Positions 63,501-64,000 of a stretch of 64,000 nt of DNA are shown here, piece by piece. The position numbers and the translations under genes are program-made. The notes below the pieces were generated by a model. It had not been told where the DNA came from. It ran no database searches and was given only the letters and a program-made list of their open reading frames with translations. Within the stretch, counting starts at the first letter, position 1. The number at the start of each line of letters is the position of its first letter. Origin of the DNA: Aquamicrobium defluvii (lineage in GTDB: Bacteria; Pseudomonadota; Alphaproteobacteria; Rhizobiales; Rhizobiaceae); the NCBI RefSeq assembly GCF_004363725.1, contig NZ_SNZF01000002.1, forward strand, positions 207,169 to 271,168, given 5' to 3'.

Positions 63501-63641
63501 TTCTCCGGCATCCTCATCGGCACCATGTTCACGCTGTTCGTGGTACCGATGTTCTATACCTTCCTGGCCAGCAAGGATCATGGCGACGCCTATGCCCACG
63601 ATGCTCCGCAGCCGGAGGCGGAACCCGCGCCATCTCGCTGA
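60552..63641 (+). CDS. RND multidrug efflux inner-membrane transporter
   Basis: A 1029-residue proton-driven pump of the AcrB/MexF class with two six-helix halves. The paired Asp residues of the proton relay are in LAIGLVVDDAIVVVENIHRHMEEG (about residue 400), and FRDPLIIMMSVPLSIFGAIIP lies in the second half. No outer-membrane channel gene follows before ilvD, so a channel encoded elsewhere is needed. Substrates are not predictable. Confidence 0.94.
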   Translation: MNFSALFIRRPVLSTVVALLILLLGFQGLFNLSVREYPKVDETVITVTTVYPGANPDLIQGFITAPIAEAVATTENIDYVSSQSMPSSSVVTVQMKLGSNPDTALTEVMSKVQEVRGQLPSGAKDPTIVKGTGQQFAIMYLAVQSPHMTSEQLTEYIERVLRPRMSTIEGVAQVQVLGAANYSMRVWIDPIRLAARGLTAADVLGAINSSNFLAAPGKTENEYVAQSITLRSTLQTPESFAALPLKSDDKNGVVRLRDVARVELAAESTDTRVVFNGQPGTFIGIFPTPSANPLDTASAVERELPDIQASLPQDMSITLVYDATDQISASIKEVFKTIGEAVIIVILVILLFLGSLRSVVMPVITIPLSLIGVGFFLFLMGYSINLLSLLAMVLAIGLVVDDAIVVVENIHRHMEEGLSPMDAAFVGMREITGPVVSMTITLAAVFAPLAFTGGLTGALFREFALTLAGAVVISGLVALTVTPMMSARLLKSGSHSRFATFVDRTFDRIANRYERLVSGSLKYRPVTLMIVIALVSVTGFMFFKTSSELAPEEDVGALFSLVSGPRFATSDYTSLYLDQSYQITKDLPELRAAFSVVGIGGGTNSGFAIWAFNDWAERTRSQKEIQTDIQGRLGKLAGVEALVFAPPSLPGAGGGLPISIVIQSTGEASQVYEVAEQIRREAQASGRFIIVQNSLSFDAPQVTVTIDRDRAAAMNIPISEIGQTLGLLVGGAEVAQFDRDSNSYDIIPQVPQEYRNNPERLGDFFVRASSGEMVPLSTVVKISTNSSPASIDQFNQLNSATISALPVPGVTTGTGVQTIEQIAQSALPNGFFIDYSGQSRLEKEQGNTIMIAFALAVVVIYLVLAAQFESFRDPLIIMMSVPLSIFGAIIPLNLGLGTLNIYTQVGLITLIGLITKHGILLVEFANQLRAEQGLSRRDGIVASAKVRLRPILMTTAAMALGVVPLITAQGAGAAARYSMGLVIFSGILIGTMFTLFVVPMFYTFLASKDHGDAYAHDAPQPEAEPAPSR

Positions 63642-63663
63642 GGCGCGATCCACGAGAGACCAG

Positions 63664-63695
63664 ACAGCCCGGCACAGTCCGGGCTGTTTCCTTTT
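63664..63695 (+). terminator. Rho-independent terminator after the RND operon
   Basis: ACAGCCCGG pairs with CCGGGCTGT around CACAGT (63664-63687), followed by TTCCTTTT. Confidence 0.8.
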
Positions 63696-63827
63696 AAAAG
63701 CCGGATCCGGTCCGGGCATCGTCGCTCCGGCGGCAGAAAAAGATGGCATATGATGTGCCGCGGACCTATTCTGTACGGCCAGACAGCAAGCAGGGCGCTG
63801 CGCCAGAGTAAGCCAAGGAAATACGAG

Positions 63828-64000
63828 ATGCCTCCCTATCGTTCCCGCACGACGACGCATGGCCGCAACATGGCGGGCGCCCGGGGTTTGTGGCGTGCGA
63901 CGGGCATGAAGGACGGGGATTTCGGCAAGCCGATCATCGCGGTTGTGAACTCGTTCACGCAGTTCGTTCCGGGGCATGTGCACCTGAAGGACCTCGGCCA
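63828..64000 (+). CDS. ilvD: Dihydroxy-acid dehydratase, N-terminal part (runs off window)
   Basis: The first 57 codons of IlvD, which dehydrates 2,3-dihydroxy acids in branched-chain amino acid synthesis. [19 protein letters not shown] and [21 protein letters not shown] are the family N-terminus. ATG 63828 follows AAGGAAATACGAG. The rest lies beyond 64000. Confidence 0.93.
   Translation, partial: MPPYRSRTTTHGRNMAGARGLWRATGMKDGDFGKPIIAVVNSFTQFVPGHVHLKDLG

Overview
The window is GC-rich chromosomal DNA from an alphaproteobacterium of the order Hyphomicrobiales (Rhizobiales), most like the Mesorhizobium / Aminobacter / Nitratireductor group. The basis is protein-level recognition (a five-step hut pathway with hutF, an ScfR-type regulator beside isocitrate lyase, a rhizobial malic enzyme next to mutS) and several short intergenic repeats of the rhizobial mosaic type. 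Nothing suggests a phage, plasmid or large genomic island. The only insertion sequence is a dead IS481-family remnant at the left end. No rRNA, tRNA or CRISPR array was seen.

Layout. 1-1.25 kb: the tail of an unrecognised gene, then an IS481 remnant between two intergenic repeats. 1.3-6.5 kb: acetoacetyl-CoA synthetase (aacS) with a distant terminator, an AsmA-family protein and an L,D-transpeptidase. 6.7-11.4 kb: a compact four-gene operon of a glutamine-dependent asparagine-synthetase-like amidotransferase, a free acyl carrier protein, an AMP-forming acid ligase and a NAD-synthase-like enzyme. This is the best candidate for an undescribed small-molecule pathway. 11.4-19.5 kb: complete histidine degradation, hutC-hutF divergent from hutI-H-G-U-D. 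19.6-22.2 kb: a sulfide:quinone-oxidoreductase-like flavoprotein with a DUF1641 protein, a SufU-like scaffold that lacks part of its metal site, and a winged-helix regulator. 22.3-29.8 kb: a nitrilase/GNAT pair, a SnoaL-like protein, a putrescine importer (potFGHI) and an EamA exporter.

29.9-33.2 kb: an ScfR-like regulator divergent from isocitrate lyase, with repeated TTTACA boxes between them, and a small conserved-looking protein behind aceA. 33.4-38.4 kb: a frameshifted receiver-domain gene, pyrC, an MttB-family methyltransferase and a MocR regulator. A mosaic repeat supplies the stop codons of both pyrC and mttB. 38.7-43.9 kb: pgi, a HAD phosphatase and a glutamate-racemase homologue with both catalytic cysteines replaced by serine, then fadD with a Lys/Ala-rich histone-H1-like N-terminal extension. 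44.3-49.9 kb: a dipeptide importer (dppABCDF) whose two ATPases lack the usual C-terminal cysteine domain.

50.0-64.0 kb: a DUF1402 protein with lytic-transglycosylase-like motifs, a DAACS symporter, malic enzyme divergent from mutS, methionine aminopeptidase, a TetR regulator divergent from an RND efflux pair with an operator inside the promoter, and the first 57 codons of ilvD. Together the genes describe a heterotroph that uses histidine, peptides, polyamines, ketone bodies and acetate or fatty acids, using the glyoxylate shunt and malic enzyme to balance carbon.
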